The position numbers were made by a program, and so were the translations under genes. 64,000 nt of DNA, from positions 17,477,001 to 17,541,000 of the forward strand of contig JARDYH010000002.1 of NCBI GenBank assembly GCA_029215795.1. The letters run 5' to 3'. This document shows, piece after piece, positions 21,975 through 31,998 of the stretch. The stretch's first letter is position 1. Every line of letters starts with the position of its first letter. The stretch is from Anniella stebbinsi. Lineage: Eukaryota; Chordata; Lepidosauria; Squamata; Anniellidae. Under the pieces are notes generated by a model. It was not told where the DNA came from, did no database searches, and saw only the letters and a program-made list of their open reading frames with translations.

Positions 21975-23438
21975 TATATGACGCTCCAGTACTTCCATTG
22001 CCCCATTGGCTCTTGCCAGCAGGGCAGAAGTCAGGGGAGAAATAGGGCTTCTTGCAGTTTTCTTTGTGGAGGGGGGGAACACTCCCTCTCATTGGTGGAT
22101 AGCACTTTGGATAACTCTTTTAGAGTTCCTACTGAAACCTGGAGAAGATTGACTGCCCCACTGATATTGGAACCACCAGGCTCCACTGGTCAATGCCTGG
22201 ATGTGAGACCAGTTGGAAACTCCATGAACATTGCTTTGAGCCCCACAGAACGAAAGCAGGACATGTAAATATACATGCAATGTATAAATAATATCACAAC
22301 GTTGGAGAGGGCAGCTTTTTTTTCTTTTTAACCACTCCTTGATTAAAATTCTAGTTTTGCCACTGAAAGGCTTTGCTCTAACATTGCATTTTGGGCTGGA
22401 TCCAGCCTGGATCCAGAGGATGCACCCTGATCCTTTCTGTAATTTTTTGTTTCTTTGTTGTTATCTAGAAAAAAACTTAGCAAATGGCAGATCTTGCTGG
22501 AATTGTGGAATCAGGAGATTTTGAATTGATAGAACTACCAATGGTTGACTCAAATAGCACGCTTCACCACCACCCTCAACACCCTGTGCCTCGTTTCAGT
22601 GATGGATGTATTTATAACCCTAATAGGTAGAGAAACCCGGTTATCCACGAAGACAGCAATTGCTATCAGGCCCTGCTCCATTCCCTCTGGTGTAGATTCT
22701 AAAACTCAAGCTGACTTCCCTGGTGTGGATCACATTTGGAAGCTGCTTCCGTAGCTCCGTTTTTTCATTAAAATAAATTGCACAGGCATCTCGGTGACTG
22801 CACAGGTCATATCAGATCTTTTGCACTGAGGAAGGCCCCAGGTGGCTCAAATATTGTCTGCCTCACCAAGTTAATGAAGAGCAAAGCAAAGTCATATCTG
22901 AATTTTCTTTTCTTTCCTTTTCAGCTGGGGGGGATGTTTTTCCCAATTTGTTGAAATTGTTTCGGAGAGAGAGTCTACTGCATGTTTGGGAGCACGGAGC
23001 TTAAAGTTGGTTTGGAATTATAAATCTGACTTCCATGTTAGCCAATATTAAAGGCTGCATTGGGGTTTTGTGGGAGGGGATATTACATGGCAGAAGATAG
23101 GTACAAAATCATTTTCTGTATGTGTCCTCATTCCTGTTTCCCTAATACATGATCAAAGATTCTTTCTAGATATAAAAAAAATGCAACTAGCTGTCTGAAC
23201 AATCTGCAGATTGCAACACTCTAGAAATGCTCTACAGTTAATAAGTCTGTTAAGCTATTAGGGCAGCCAAGATGTGTTTCCCACAGTGGAAATGCTGAAC
23301 AGGATGCCACGGACAATCCCAGATCCTTGACAAATGGACTTGCATAATACACACTTGCAAAGATGCATTTGTCATAGTAGACTTTACATGGCCAGTGTAC
23401 CCCCTGAAACACCTTAGGTGCACATTTGTTAGAAAGCG
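21972..23438. other. Gene-free intergenic DNA
   Basis: No gene or assignable repeat. A T-rich run lies at 22315-22330. An old LINE/SINE piece may lie at 22160-22260. Short frames only. Confidence 0.5.
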
Positions 23439-23439
23439 C

Positions 23440-23990
23440 AATAACAACAACAAGAACAACAACAACCACCATACTATGCATACTCAACAGAAACAATCTT
23501 GGAAAATGCAGATCATAAAATATACTGGGACAGAACAATTCATACAGACAAGACAATACCTTGCAACTGACCAGACATAACGGTCATAGAGGGGGAAAAA
23601 ACCACATACCTCATCGACATAGCAATATCAAATGACAAAAAATGTTGTTGAAAAGGAAGAAGAAAAGAGAGACAAATATACACCACAGGCCATGGAAGTC
23701 AAAGAACTAAGGCAACAGGAAAAGGTTACAATTATTCCGTTAGTCACATCAGTCAAAGGAATCACATGAAAAAAAAACTATGCAGAAAATCTTCAGACAC
23801 TGGGCCTACCAAAATACATCCACACCAACATCCAGAAAGCAGTCATAATTAAATCATGCTCAATTGTCAGGAAATTCCTGAATCTGTAAAAGACAGCATG
23901 ACTTGGCAAAGCCTGTCATGTCTGTCTAGAAAAACCTCCACGAGCAAGAAAGAGACGACAACAACAACAACAACAACAACAACAATAACC
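23440..23990 (+). mobile_element. R4/Dong-type LINE, 5'-truncated 3' fragment
   Basis: Nearly the same sequence as 34145-34640 (shared words AACAATCTTGGAAAATGCAG, TATACTGGGACAGAACAATT, GACTTGGCAAAGCCTGTC). It encodes the C-terminal end of the R4-type protein (KILENADHKIYWDRTIH-like) with frame breaks. Left flank is (CAA)n with interruptions (23443-23466) and right flank is (CAA)n at 23958-23985. Confidence 0.8.
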
Positions 23991-24007
23991 ACAGTGTGTG
24001 AATTCAG

Positions 24008-24095
24008 ATCTTAAAGCAGGGTTAGGGTACCTGTGGCCCTCCAGATCTTGTTGGATTACAACTCCCATCATCCCAACCAGCTTGGCCCAACAATG
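24008..24095. repeat. Dispersed repeat 'G', fragment
   Basis: GTGGCCCTCCAGATCTTGTT, GGATTACAACTCCCATCATC. Typical half of the family. Confidence 0.65.
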
Positions 24096-24339
24096 CCTCT
24101 TTCATGGGAGAGAAAAGGCTCCTGAAAATACGGAGCAGGATTCAGTACTACTTAGATGGAGCCAGCAAATTCTGGGGACAAATAACAGGAATGTCCATCC
24201 ACTTCCCAAAGACATTTTTCTTTGCCACAATATTGCAAACAAAATTGATTCATGTGTTGATCCAGCTGGATTCTTCTTCTTACGTTTTGATGAGAAAACA
24301 CCTATTGTAAAGGATCTTTCTCTGAGGTCATAGCTTTGG

Positions 24340-24720
24340 AGATTTTTTCACATTGGCCAAAGGTCGGGAACCAGTAGCCCATGGGCCAGATGCAGCCTAC
24401 AGGGCCTCACCAGCTGAGCCAGGCCCCCTCCTTGGCTCTACCCCCTGTTACAGTCAGGCTTGAAAACAATCTCCCATTTGGAGCCAGGAGGCTTGTTATT
24501 CAAGCCAACTGCTGCATGGGAGGAATCTTTGTGTGTGTGAATGCAGGCAGTGTGTGGATGGGCATGTGTGAATGGGAGTAGTATGTAGCTTTGGCCCCGC
24601 TACTTAGAGCCATGGCTTGGACCACTTTGGGTCTTGGCCCTGCCCATAACCAGCATGTAGTGCCCAGAAGGTTACCCATGTACGAATGCAGCACTTGGCA
24701 TAAAATAAAGGTTCATCACC
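24340..24720 (+). repeat. Dispersed repeat 'R', diverged copy
   Basis: GGAACCAGTAGCCCATGGGC, CAGATGCAGCC, then CCCCGCTACTTAGAGCCATG and GGCCCTGCCCATAACCAGCA. Lower similarity than the other copies. Confidence 0.4.
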
Positions 24721-25595
24721 TCTGACCTAGCAAATATTTCAGAAAATACCCTTCTCTTATGAAACTGAGATGTCCACTTGTTTTACCATTTTGAAAAGAA
24801 ATGACCAAAGGAACTGCTGCCCAGATAAAATAATGGCCAGACCAACCGAACTCCAGATGCCAAAAGATCCTCAAAATGATTCGGTAATTATCTTCTTCCC
24901 CCGCCCCAGCCAACCTCCAAATTGTTCATGAGATCCCTGTCCCTCATGCCATATTTACAAGCTCATCCCTCAGGATCTATGATAATTAATTTGGAACAAA
25001 TACCACACCAGGATTCTATGCTCAGCCTTAAAATCTAAACTTGAGGTGAATGGGTGTGGGGGAGAAATCCACCTGTTTATCGGTCTATAACCAGCTTGAT
25101 TGTGAGTATAACTGGGGATTCCAAGTAATTTGTGAGGGTAACCAATCCACATCATCTGATTTTCAGTATGTGCCCTCAGACTCACCTATCTCCAACCAGG
25201 CAAGCCCTAGCTCTTTGGGGGATGTTCAAAACATCACCCTTTTATATTACCCTAAGCTCCCCTTGTCCAACTTCTCTCCTTAACAATCATTAAACCAAAT
25301 TGGAGTTACAGCTCCCCACACTCTAGGGAGGGTGCAGGGTAGACAGCAGGAAGAGGCTATTACTTAACACGTATTAGCCACCCTTTTGAATTCCCAGTCC
25401 CCTTAGTTAAGGAATGGTAAACCGGTAGATTTCTTCCACATTCTCACCGTGTGTTTATATGGCTGCTGCTTATACAAGTTTGCTACTCTGATTTTCCTGT
25501 GCTTTGTAAAACAAAAACAGATTCATACACCTGGGAATAAAGTGTGTGTGAGAGAGCGAAAGAGAGACCTTGCATATTCTTTAAGAATATTTAGG
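24721..25595. other. Gene-free intergenic DNA
   Basis: No gene or clear repeat recognised. Confidence 0.5.
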
Positions 25596-25702
25596 GTGCA
25601 ATCCTATGCATGGTTAGACAGGGGGGAAAGCTGTATAATTGCCAAATGTTGGGAGATGTAGGACTTTTTTCTGTCTAAACATGCATAGCATTGCATCCTT
25701 AA
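25596..25702. mobile_element. Palindromic repeat 'P' (GCAATCCTATGCATG)
   Basis: Left end GGGTGCAATCCTATGCATGG and right end AAACATGCATAGCATTGCAT are inverted. Inner GTTAGACAG / CTGTCTAAAC continue the pairing. It ends within two bases of the next MITE. A second copy lies at 54936-55055, with fragments at about 34705-34800 and 36060-36170. Confidence 0.6.
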
Positions 25703-25703
25703 T

Positions 25704-26024
25704 TAGGGTGACCATATGGAAAGGAGTACAGGGCTCCTGTATCTTTAACAGTTGTACAAGAAAAGGGAATTTCAGCAGGTGACATTTGTATGCATGCAGC
25801 ACCTGCTGAAATTCCCTCTTCGTCACAACAGTTAAAGCTGCAGGAGCCCTGCCCTCTTTTGTATCTCGCCACTCTAGCATAGTTCATGCAGCTTTAACTG
25901 TTGTGATAAAAAGGGGATTTCACCAGGTGCTGCAAGCATGCAAATAACACCTGCTGAAATTCCCCTTTCAATGCAACTGTTAAAGATACAGAAACCCAGT
26001 CCTCCTTTCCATAGGGTCACCCTA
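25704..26024. mobile_element. Palindromic hAT-type MITE 'AGGGTGACC', copy 1
   Basis: 321 bp, starts TAGGGTGACCATATGGAAAG and ends TTTCCATAGGGTCACCCTA. The element is a near-complete palindrome: CTTTAACAGTTGTACAAG, GGGAATTTCAGCAGGTG and CATGCAGCACCTGCTGAAAT recur inverted in the right half. The flanks (TCCTTAAT / CATAGTTA) do not match, but the sister copy at 46303 has a perfect 8-bp duplication. Confidence 0.8.
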
Positions 26025-26700
26025 CATAGTTAGAGTCTTCTCTATCCTCTTTCAAAGCCATGAGAAGCATTTTTGGCAGTGGCATTCTTGCCAAACTACC
26101 ATTCCCAGGATTCTTTGGGACAATGGGTTCTGCATTTAAAAAAGAAAACAAAACTATTTTGCACCATTCATTCTGGCTATGGGGAGGAGCAAGCAACTAC
26201 ACAAGTTTCTGAAGTCCTACTTCCGAACACTAGAAAAAGTATTCAGCCCATCACCTAGCTTCGGGGATGCCAACAAGCAAATGTTGAGGTGAAAGGCCTC
26301 TCTCCAATTCACCACCCCATTTCACAGGTGGTAAAACTGCGGTGCCATTTCTGTTCTCCAAAAGTTACAAGATTATGCCTTATGTTCCTTCCTTCCTTTT
26401 CTTTTCTGATTGCTTCTTGCCACTCCTGAGGCAACAGATGCCCTCCAACCGCATCCTGGCACATGGCCGGGGGGGGGGGGGGTATTGAGAGTGTGGGGAG
26501 AAGAAACGTGTTCTCTCCATATTCGTTGGGCATTTAGCACCAGAAGCTGGGGTGGGGTGGCTGCACCTATGTTAAGGTGGCAGCGCCCAGCCATCCAGGC
26601 TCTCCAAAGCACGGCTCCCTCCCTCCCTCCCTGTATGCAGTGTGGGTTTTTCCTGGTTGCCCTTCCGGGGACTGAGTAGGAATTTTTGGCACATAGTCTG
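26025..26700. other. Gene-free intergenic DNA
   Basis: No gene. A G tract lies at 26469-26482. Confidence 0.5.
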
Positions 26701-26707
26701 ATTGGCC

Positions 26708-27240
26708 TGTGCTATGTGTCTTTTCGCTTACTTCACGCTTGAAGTGGTGAGAGAGTGTTTTAGGAATCAATATTCTGATCCAGGTTAATTTGATCACATT
26801 TGGCTTTGGCTGGTAGGGGCGGGCACGCTTAGAGGAAAGGGATGGTGATCATTCTGTGGCACTGTTGTTTGGTGAAAGGTGATACCTGAGGCCTTCCGCT
26901 GAGGGTTGTGCGGCCCCAGTGGTGGGGATAAGGCCACCTGTTAGGCTGACTCTCATCACTCCAACTGGTTTTGTGCAGCCCAGGGGGTGAGTGGCATGGG
27001 TCGGTTTACCCTCCCCAAAAGGGGTATGGCCTGGGTGTGGTGATCGTCTGACACCACTCTTCAGACATAGAATGCTTCGCCCAATATAATGCCTAGCTAG
27101 TGGCTGGCGTAGATTAGGCCCCACCTAGTTTCCCTTAGCAGATCTTTAATAAATGTGGCCTGAATATTATACCATATACATTTGTCTCATCTCCTTATTC
27201 CCCCACTCCTTCACCCGCAATAGCCGGCACAGCTACCACA
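26708..27240 (+). mobile_element. LTR-like region (uncertain)
   Basis: A GC-rich stretch of about 400 bp leading to AATAAA at 27148-27153, then a T/C-rich run CTCATCTCCTTATTCCCCCA and GCAATAGCCGGCACAGC. This resembles the R-U5 part of a retroviral or Gypsy LTR. No TATA box, paired LTR, primer-binding site or protein seen. Confidence 0.3.
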
Positions 27241-27486
27241 GCAATACAGCTCCACCAAGAATGCTCATTGGGCGGTGCTACATCACATGACATAGCATCA
27301 TTCCTAGCAGGCTTCACGGAGGAGATGATGACCACCCACCTATTGATATTTTGCTGTCTCTCTGAAATAAGTCCCCAATTTGGGCAGGGCTGCCTTTAAC
27401 AGCTAGCAAACTTGGGCAGTTGCTGATGCCTCAGAACCCCTGGCACTCTGCACAGCGCCAGACAGCTGAGTGTAGCCCCCAAACAC

Positions 27487-27490
27487 CCAA

Positions 27491-27538
<48 letters not shown>

Positions 27539-27640
27539 TTATTTCTTACCCGCCTCTCCGTTTGGATCGAGGCGGGGAACAACAATATGATAAAATACAT
27601 AAACCTGATTAAAACATGACACACATTATTAAAACTGCAT
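27487..27640 (-). mobile_element. L2-like LINE 3' tail with (AAT)n
   Basis: The (AAT)n tract at 27490-27537 is followed by TTATTTCTTACCCGCCTCTC and GGATCGAGGCGGGGAACAAC. Reversed, this is the GTGGGTAAGAAATAAAT tail seen at 4360-4380. Only the tail remains. Confidence 0.65.
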
Positions 27641-28710
27641 TAAATACAATTAGGACCCCAAAAATGATAAATCTAACAGTATTTGTATTTATATTTATCA
27701 GTGCATAACTGAACTCACATTATTATAGTTCATTAAATGCACATAAGTGTTTATAATCCAATTCACAGGAGTTTTAAAGCACACTGTTCACATTTAAACT
27801 TGTCAGCACTTAATACATCAAAGTAATCATCTAATCACAGTGTTTTTATTAGGGGTGTGCATCGGATCAGGTCCGATCCATGATCCAGAGCTGATCCAAC
27901 TGAAATCAGATAAAATTATCCGATTCCGATCCCGGCTTCTGGATTGTCCGATCTGATCCGAACCAGTCCAAAAGGACCCGATCCAGTTCGGATAAGTTCG
28001 GTGGCAGCGGATGGCAGGAGATGGCCCCAGCAGGTAAGGAGCATGAGGGGGAGGAGGGGGAGGGCCCCACTTACCTGCCGGAGCACTCGCTTCTGTCCAC
28101 TGTTGCGATCTACTGAGAAACAGGCTTCACAGCCTAGTTCTCAGTAGAGCGCCACGAAGCCTGTTTCTCAATAGATCGCAGCAGTGGACAGAAGCAGGCA
28201 CCCCGGCAGGTAAGGAGCATGAGGGGGAGGAGGATGAGGGCCCCACACCTGCCAGGGCGCCCACTTCCGTCCGCTGCTGCAATCTACTGAGAAACAGGCT
28301 TCGTAGCCTGCCTCTCAGTAGCGCGCCGGGGGAGGAGGCTTACCTGCCAGGGCCGTCTGCTGCCGTCCGCTGCCGCCCATGGTAAGGAGCGCGAGTGGGG
28401 GGGAGGGACAAGGAGGGGGGAGTTCGGCCCCCACTCACCCACTTAGCGCCATGTTTTCCGTATAGGCTTGCATTGGGGGAAAGCTTTCTTTCCCCCAATG
28501 CAAGCCTATGGTGAAAACTAGGGGTGTGCATCGGATCGGATCCGATCCACGATCCGAATCCGATCCGACCCAAAATCGGGAAAATCCGATCCGATCCGAT
28601 CCGATCCGGACAACCTCCGATCCGATCCGATCCGATCCGATGAGGTCCGATCCGGATCGGACGCCATTTTGAATGCTTTTTCCCATAGCCAAGTATTGTT
28701 TACAAAAACA

Positions 28711-29760
28711 CCTATAACTTTTTCATTTTTAAAGATAGAAGGATGAAACTTGGGCACATTGTAGACTGGTTAGGGGTAGTTATCTGTGAGAAATTTCAGA
28801 AAGATTGGTGCATGCATTTTGTGGCAATTAATTTTTTAATAAATACCCAGGAATGCCTATAACTTTGTCATTTTTAAAGTTACACACATGAAACTTTGCC
28901 ACATTGTAGGGGGTACCTTGGGACCTATGTGTGTGAAATTTCAGAAACGTAGGTGCTTGTCTTGTGTGGCAATTAATTTTTAGAAAAATGGGTAGTAGTG
29001 GGGTAAATACAGTTACGCCTCCCATTTTTTTATTTTTGAAGATACAAACAGGAAACTTGGGCACATTACAGGTACCACTTGCCTTGATATGTGTGTGAAA
29101 TTTCAGAAACATTGGAGCTTTCCTTGTGTGGCAATTAATTTTTGAAACAATGAGGAAAGAAACACCTATAACTTTGTCATTTTTAAAGTTACACACATGA
29201 AACTTTGCCACATTGTAGGTGGTACCTTGGGACCCATGTGTGTGAAATTTCGGAAACGTAGGTGCTTGCCTTGTGTGGCAATTAATTTTTTAATAAATAC
29301 CCAGGAATGCCTATAACTTTGTCATTTTTAAAGTTACACACATGAAACTTTGCCACATTGTAGGCGGTACCTTGGGACCTATGTGTGTGAAATTTCAGAA
29401 ACGTAGGTGCTTGCCTTGTGTGGCAATTAATTTTAGAAAAATGGGTAGTGGTGGGGTAAATACAGTTACGCCTCCCACTTTTTTATTTTTGAAGATACAA
29501 ACAGGAAACATGGGCACATTACAGGTACCACTTGGCTTGATATGTGTGTAAAATTTCAGACAGCTGGGTCCAGGCATGTGGTGGCAAGGTATTTTTGAAA
29601 CAATGAGGAAAGAAACGCCTATAACTTTTTTATTTTAAAAGTTAGAAGTCTGAACATTGCTCACTTTGTAGATGGGTTAGGGGTAGATATGTGTCAGAAA
29701 TTTCAGAATTATAGGTCCAGGCATTTGATGGCTATGGAATTTTTAAATTACATGTTTCAA
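28711..29760. repeat. ~150-bp tandem repeat array inside GATC-hAT copy 3
   Basis: Seven degenerate units starting near 28711, 28856, 29018, 29165, 29310, 29471 and 29618 (spacing 145, 162, 147, 145, 161, 147). Each has CCTATAACTTTTTCATTTTT or a variant, then CATTGTAG or CATTACAG, GTGTGTGAAATTTCAGAAA and TGTGGCAATTAATTTTT. Units 2-3 and 5-6 share the subtype order, suggesting a higher-order repeat. Frames of up to 127 codons cross it in phase with the repeat, but they look incidental. Confidence 0.85.
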
Positions 29761-29984
29761 AAAAATCTCTACAGAGGCCAGGTCTTCCCCTCCCGCTTCC
29801 CGCGAAGAAAAGGAAACACTCTCTCGTCTCGATCCCTTTGATCCTTGCTAGTAGTATCCATTACAGGGCTCGTGTTTCCTTTCCTACTTTCACTTTTCAA
29901 GCAGAACGGCTGAGCCTAGCTGAGTTTTGCAGCCATGCGTGCAAGGAAGGATCACTCTGGTCTCGATCCCTTTGATCCTTGCTA

Positions 29985-30059
29985 GTAGTATCCATTACAG
30001 GGCTCGTGTCTGCTTGAGTACAAAGTGAAAGCAGACACGAGCCCTGTAATGGATACTAC
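29985..30059. repeat. Perfect 31-bp inverted repeat (hairpin)
   Basis: Left arm 29985-30015 and right arm 30029-30059 are exact reverse complements with a 13-nt loop. Each arm contains TATCCATTACAGGGCTCGTG or its complement. The left arm also belongs to a direct duplication (about 29828-29875 and 29962-30009, sharing CGATCCCTTTGATCCTTGCT). Confidence 0.95.
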
Positions 30060-30881
30060 CTCATCGGATCGGATCGGATCGGATCGGAGGTTGGCCGGAT
30101 CGGATCGGATCGGATTTTCCCGATTTTGGGTCGGGTCGGATTCGGATCGTGGATCGGATCCGATCCGATGCACACCCCTAATTTTAACCAAGTACTGTCC
30201 AATGAATCCCTATGGGCAAGTGCTGTCCAATGAATCCCTCATTGTTTCAAAAATTAATTGCCAAACAATACAAGCACCTACGTTTCTGAAATTTCACACA
30301 CATAGGTCCCAAGGTACCACCTACAATGTGGCAAAGTTTCATGTGTGTAACTTTAAAAATGACAAAGTTATAGGCATTCCTGGGTATTTATTAAAAAATT
30401 AATTGCCACAAAATGCATGCACCAATCTTTCTGAAATTTCTCACAGATAACTACCCCTAACCAGTCTACAATGTGCCCAAGTTTCATCCTTCTATCTTTA
30501 AAAATGAAAAAGTTATAGGCGTTTTTGTAAAACAATACTTGGCTATGGGGAAAAGCATTCAAAATGGCGTCCAATCCGGATCGGACATCTGGTCCGATCC
30601 GATCCGACCAGCCTCCGATCCGATCCGATCCGATCCGACCCCCCAGGTCCGATTCCGATCCGCTATCCGATCCGATCCGGGGGGTCAGTGCACATCCCTA
30701 GTGAAAACACCAAAAATGACGGCCAATCCGAAAATCAGACGTCCGATTTTCAGATCAGGATCGGGTCTGATCTGATCCGAGGGACCTCCGATTTTGCCCG
30801 AACCAATCCAGGGCAACATCAGAGGTCCCAATCCGAGTCCCAATCTGATCCGGGGGGTCCGTGCACATCCCTAGTTTTTAT

Positions 30882-31125
30882 ATATGCACACACATGATGT
30901 ATTAGTTCAACCAAATGTTTTAAAGCACATTGGTCCACATACAGAGTGACACTCATAAACACATTACAGTTCAGTAGTATATAGTAATTCGGTTCCAACG
31001 TGTGTCCTCTGTGTAATACTTCAGCATATAATATCTTTACAGGACTCCGGTATTCAACCTGTTTCATTAAACTTCGTCAGAATATGCTGTAATTACAACC
31101 ACTGCCTCCTTTTTGTGAGCTGTCT
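30882..31125. other. Gene-free intergenic DNA
   Basis: No gene or repeat recognised. Confidence 0.5.
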
Positions 31126-31126
31126 C

Positions 31127-31198
31127 GCCACCATTTAAATTTCCAATAATGCCCTCAATGTCACTCTAGAGCATTGTGGGAAATTTAAATGGTGGCTC
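31127..31198. repeat. Small palindrome
   Basis: GCCACCATTTAAATTTCC near 31129 and GGAAATTTAAATGGTGGC near 31180 are exact reverse complements separated by about 35 bp. Could be a tiny MITE remnant or a hairpin. Confidence 0.8.
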
Positions 31199-31362
31199 GA
31201 TTCAGCTGTCTGGTGCAGTTTACAGCACTACTGCTGCTTCACGTCACAAGAGAAGAACTTCAAGTCCCATTGATGGAGGAAGGGCTCTTCCAGAGGGCAA
31301 ATTGTCCAAGGTTCTTTCAAAGCTGGAGCAAACCCTGGTTTGGGGGCAAGCTTGTTCATTTG

Positions 31363-31366
<4 letters not shown>

Positions 31367-31409
<43 letters not shown>

Positions 31410-31411
31410 AC
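31367..31411. repeat. (TC)n-(CA)n microsatellite
   Basis: A CTCTCT tract runs directly into a CACACA tract. Confidence 0.95.
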
Positions 31412-31784
31412 CAATTTCAAGTCACTAGCTCTCTGTGGAACCAGACTCTACCTCTTGCAGAATCATAGTAGGAACCCAACCATTATAAAATAAAGAATAC
31501 AAATGATAAAGTCTGACCACTCCTAAAAAAAAGACAATTCGTGTAGCAAAATACATGCCTACCCCACTATTTGGAGGCCACAAGTGAATTCTGAAAATAT
31601 AGAAGCTTGCCAACCCCGATTGAGTCTCAACAAAAAAACAAGGCTGGCAGCAGCCAGTTAAATATTGTTGAACGGATAGTCATCTGATATTAAAATCAAT
31701 CCATTGTCATTTGGTTACATTTGCATAAATCAGCACATTGCCAAAACCATTAATAGGGAGGACCCCAAATAACAGCAGTAGGGG

Positions 31785-31935
31785 GAGAGGCCATAGGTCA
31801 ATGATAGAGCACCTGCTTTGCATGCAGAAGGTGCCAGGTTCAATACCAAGCATCTCCAGGCAGGGCTGGAGAAACACCTGCCTGAAACCCTGGACAGCTG
31901 CTCCTAGTCGGTGTCAAAATACTGGGTGAGATGCA
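31785..31935 (+). mobile_element. tRNA-derived SINE
   Basis: Starts GAGGCCATAGGTCAATGATA then GAGCACCTGC (A-box region), GCATGCAGAAGGTGCCAGGT TCAAT (B box GGTTCAATA), then body CATCTCCAGGCAGGGCTGGA and CCTGAAACCCTGGACAGCTG. Same family as 57027-57740. The 3' part is shorter here. Confidence 0.8.
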
Positions 31936-31954
31936 CCAAAGGTTTGTTACTAGT

Positions 31955-31958
31955 TTTA

Positions 31959-31997
<39 letters not shown>
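31955..31997. repeat. (AAT)n microsatellite, target of the R4/Dong insertion
   Basis: Perfect (AAT/TAA) tract that ends where the R4/Dong relic begins. A short AATAATAATA remnant follows the 3' end near 34636. Confidence 0.9.

Positions 31998-31998
<1 letters not shown>

Larger units (their letters stand above)
28519..30700. mobile_element. GATC-hAT element, copy 3 (nested, long form)
   Basis: 2182 bp, inserted in copy 2. Ends are TAGGGGTGTGCATCGGATCG and GGTCAGTGCACATCCCTA; exact duplication GTGAAAAC (28511-28518, 30701-30708). The terminal 190 bp on each side is dominated by the CCGATC hexamer. After these arms come inverted blocks of a ~150-bp unit: seven direct units at about 28711-29760 and two inverted units at about 30245-30519. 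The centre (29770-30060) has a duplicated piece and a 31-bp perfect hairpin. An extra terminal arm (30063-30180, ending GATGCACACCCCTA) points the same way as the true right end, so a third truncated copy or a rearrangement is present. No transposase. Confidence 0.9.
27850..30873. mobile_element. GATC-hAT MITE, copy 2 (outer, interrupted)
   Basis: Outer element with ends TAGGGGTGTGCATCGGATCA and GGTCCGTGCACATCCCTA and exact duplication GTTTTTAT (27842-27849, 30874-30881). Without the nested copy and its duplicate it would be 834 bp. Interior modules: palindromes CTACTGAGAAACAGGCTTC / GAAGCCTGTTTCTCAATAG around 28108-28172 and again near 28284-28325, and GCTTGCATTGGGGGAAAGC / CTTTCCCCCAATGCAAGC at 28466-28505. 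Non-coding. Confidence 0.9.

Noticed and set aside
28828..29211. 127-codon - strand frame with internally repeated peptides (KFHVCNFKNDK-like)
   Set aside because: The frame follows the ~150-bp DNA tandem repeat inside a non-autonomous transposon. It is broken by stops elsewhere in the array and has no known domain. The repeat explains it better than a protein gene.
31785..31870. Functional tRNA gene
   Set aside because: A- and B-box-like words are present, but the sequence cannot fold into a full cloverleaf by eye and continues into a SINE body shared with 57027-57740.
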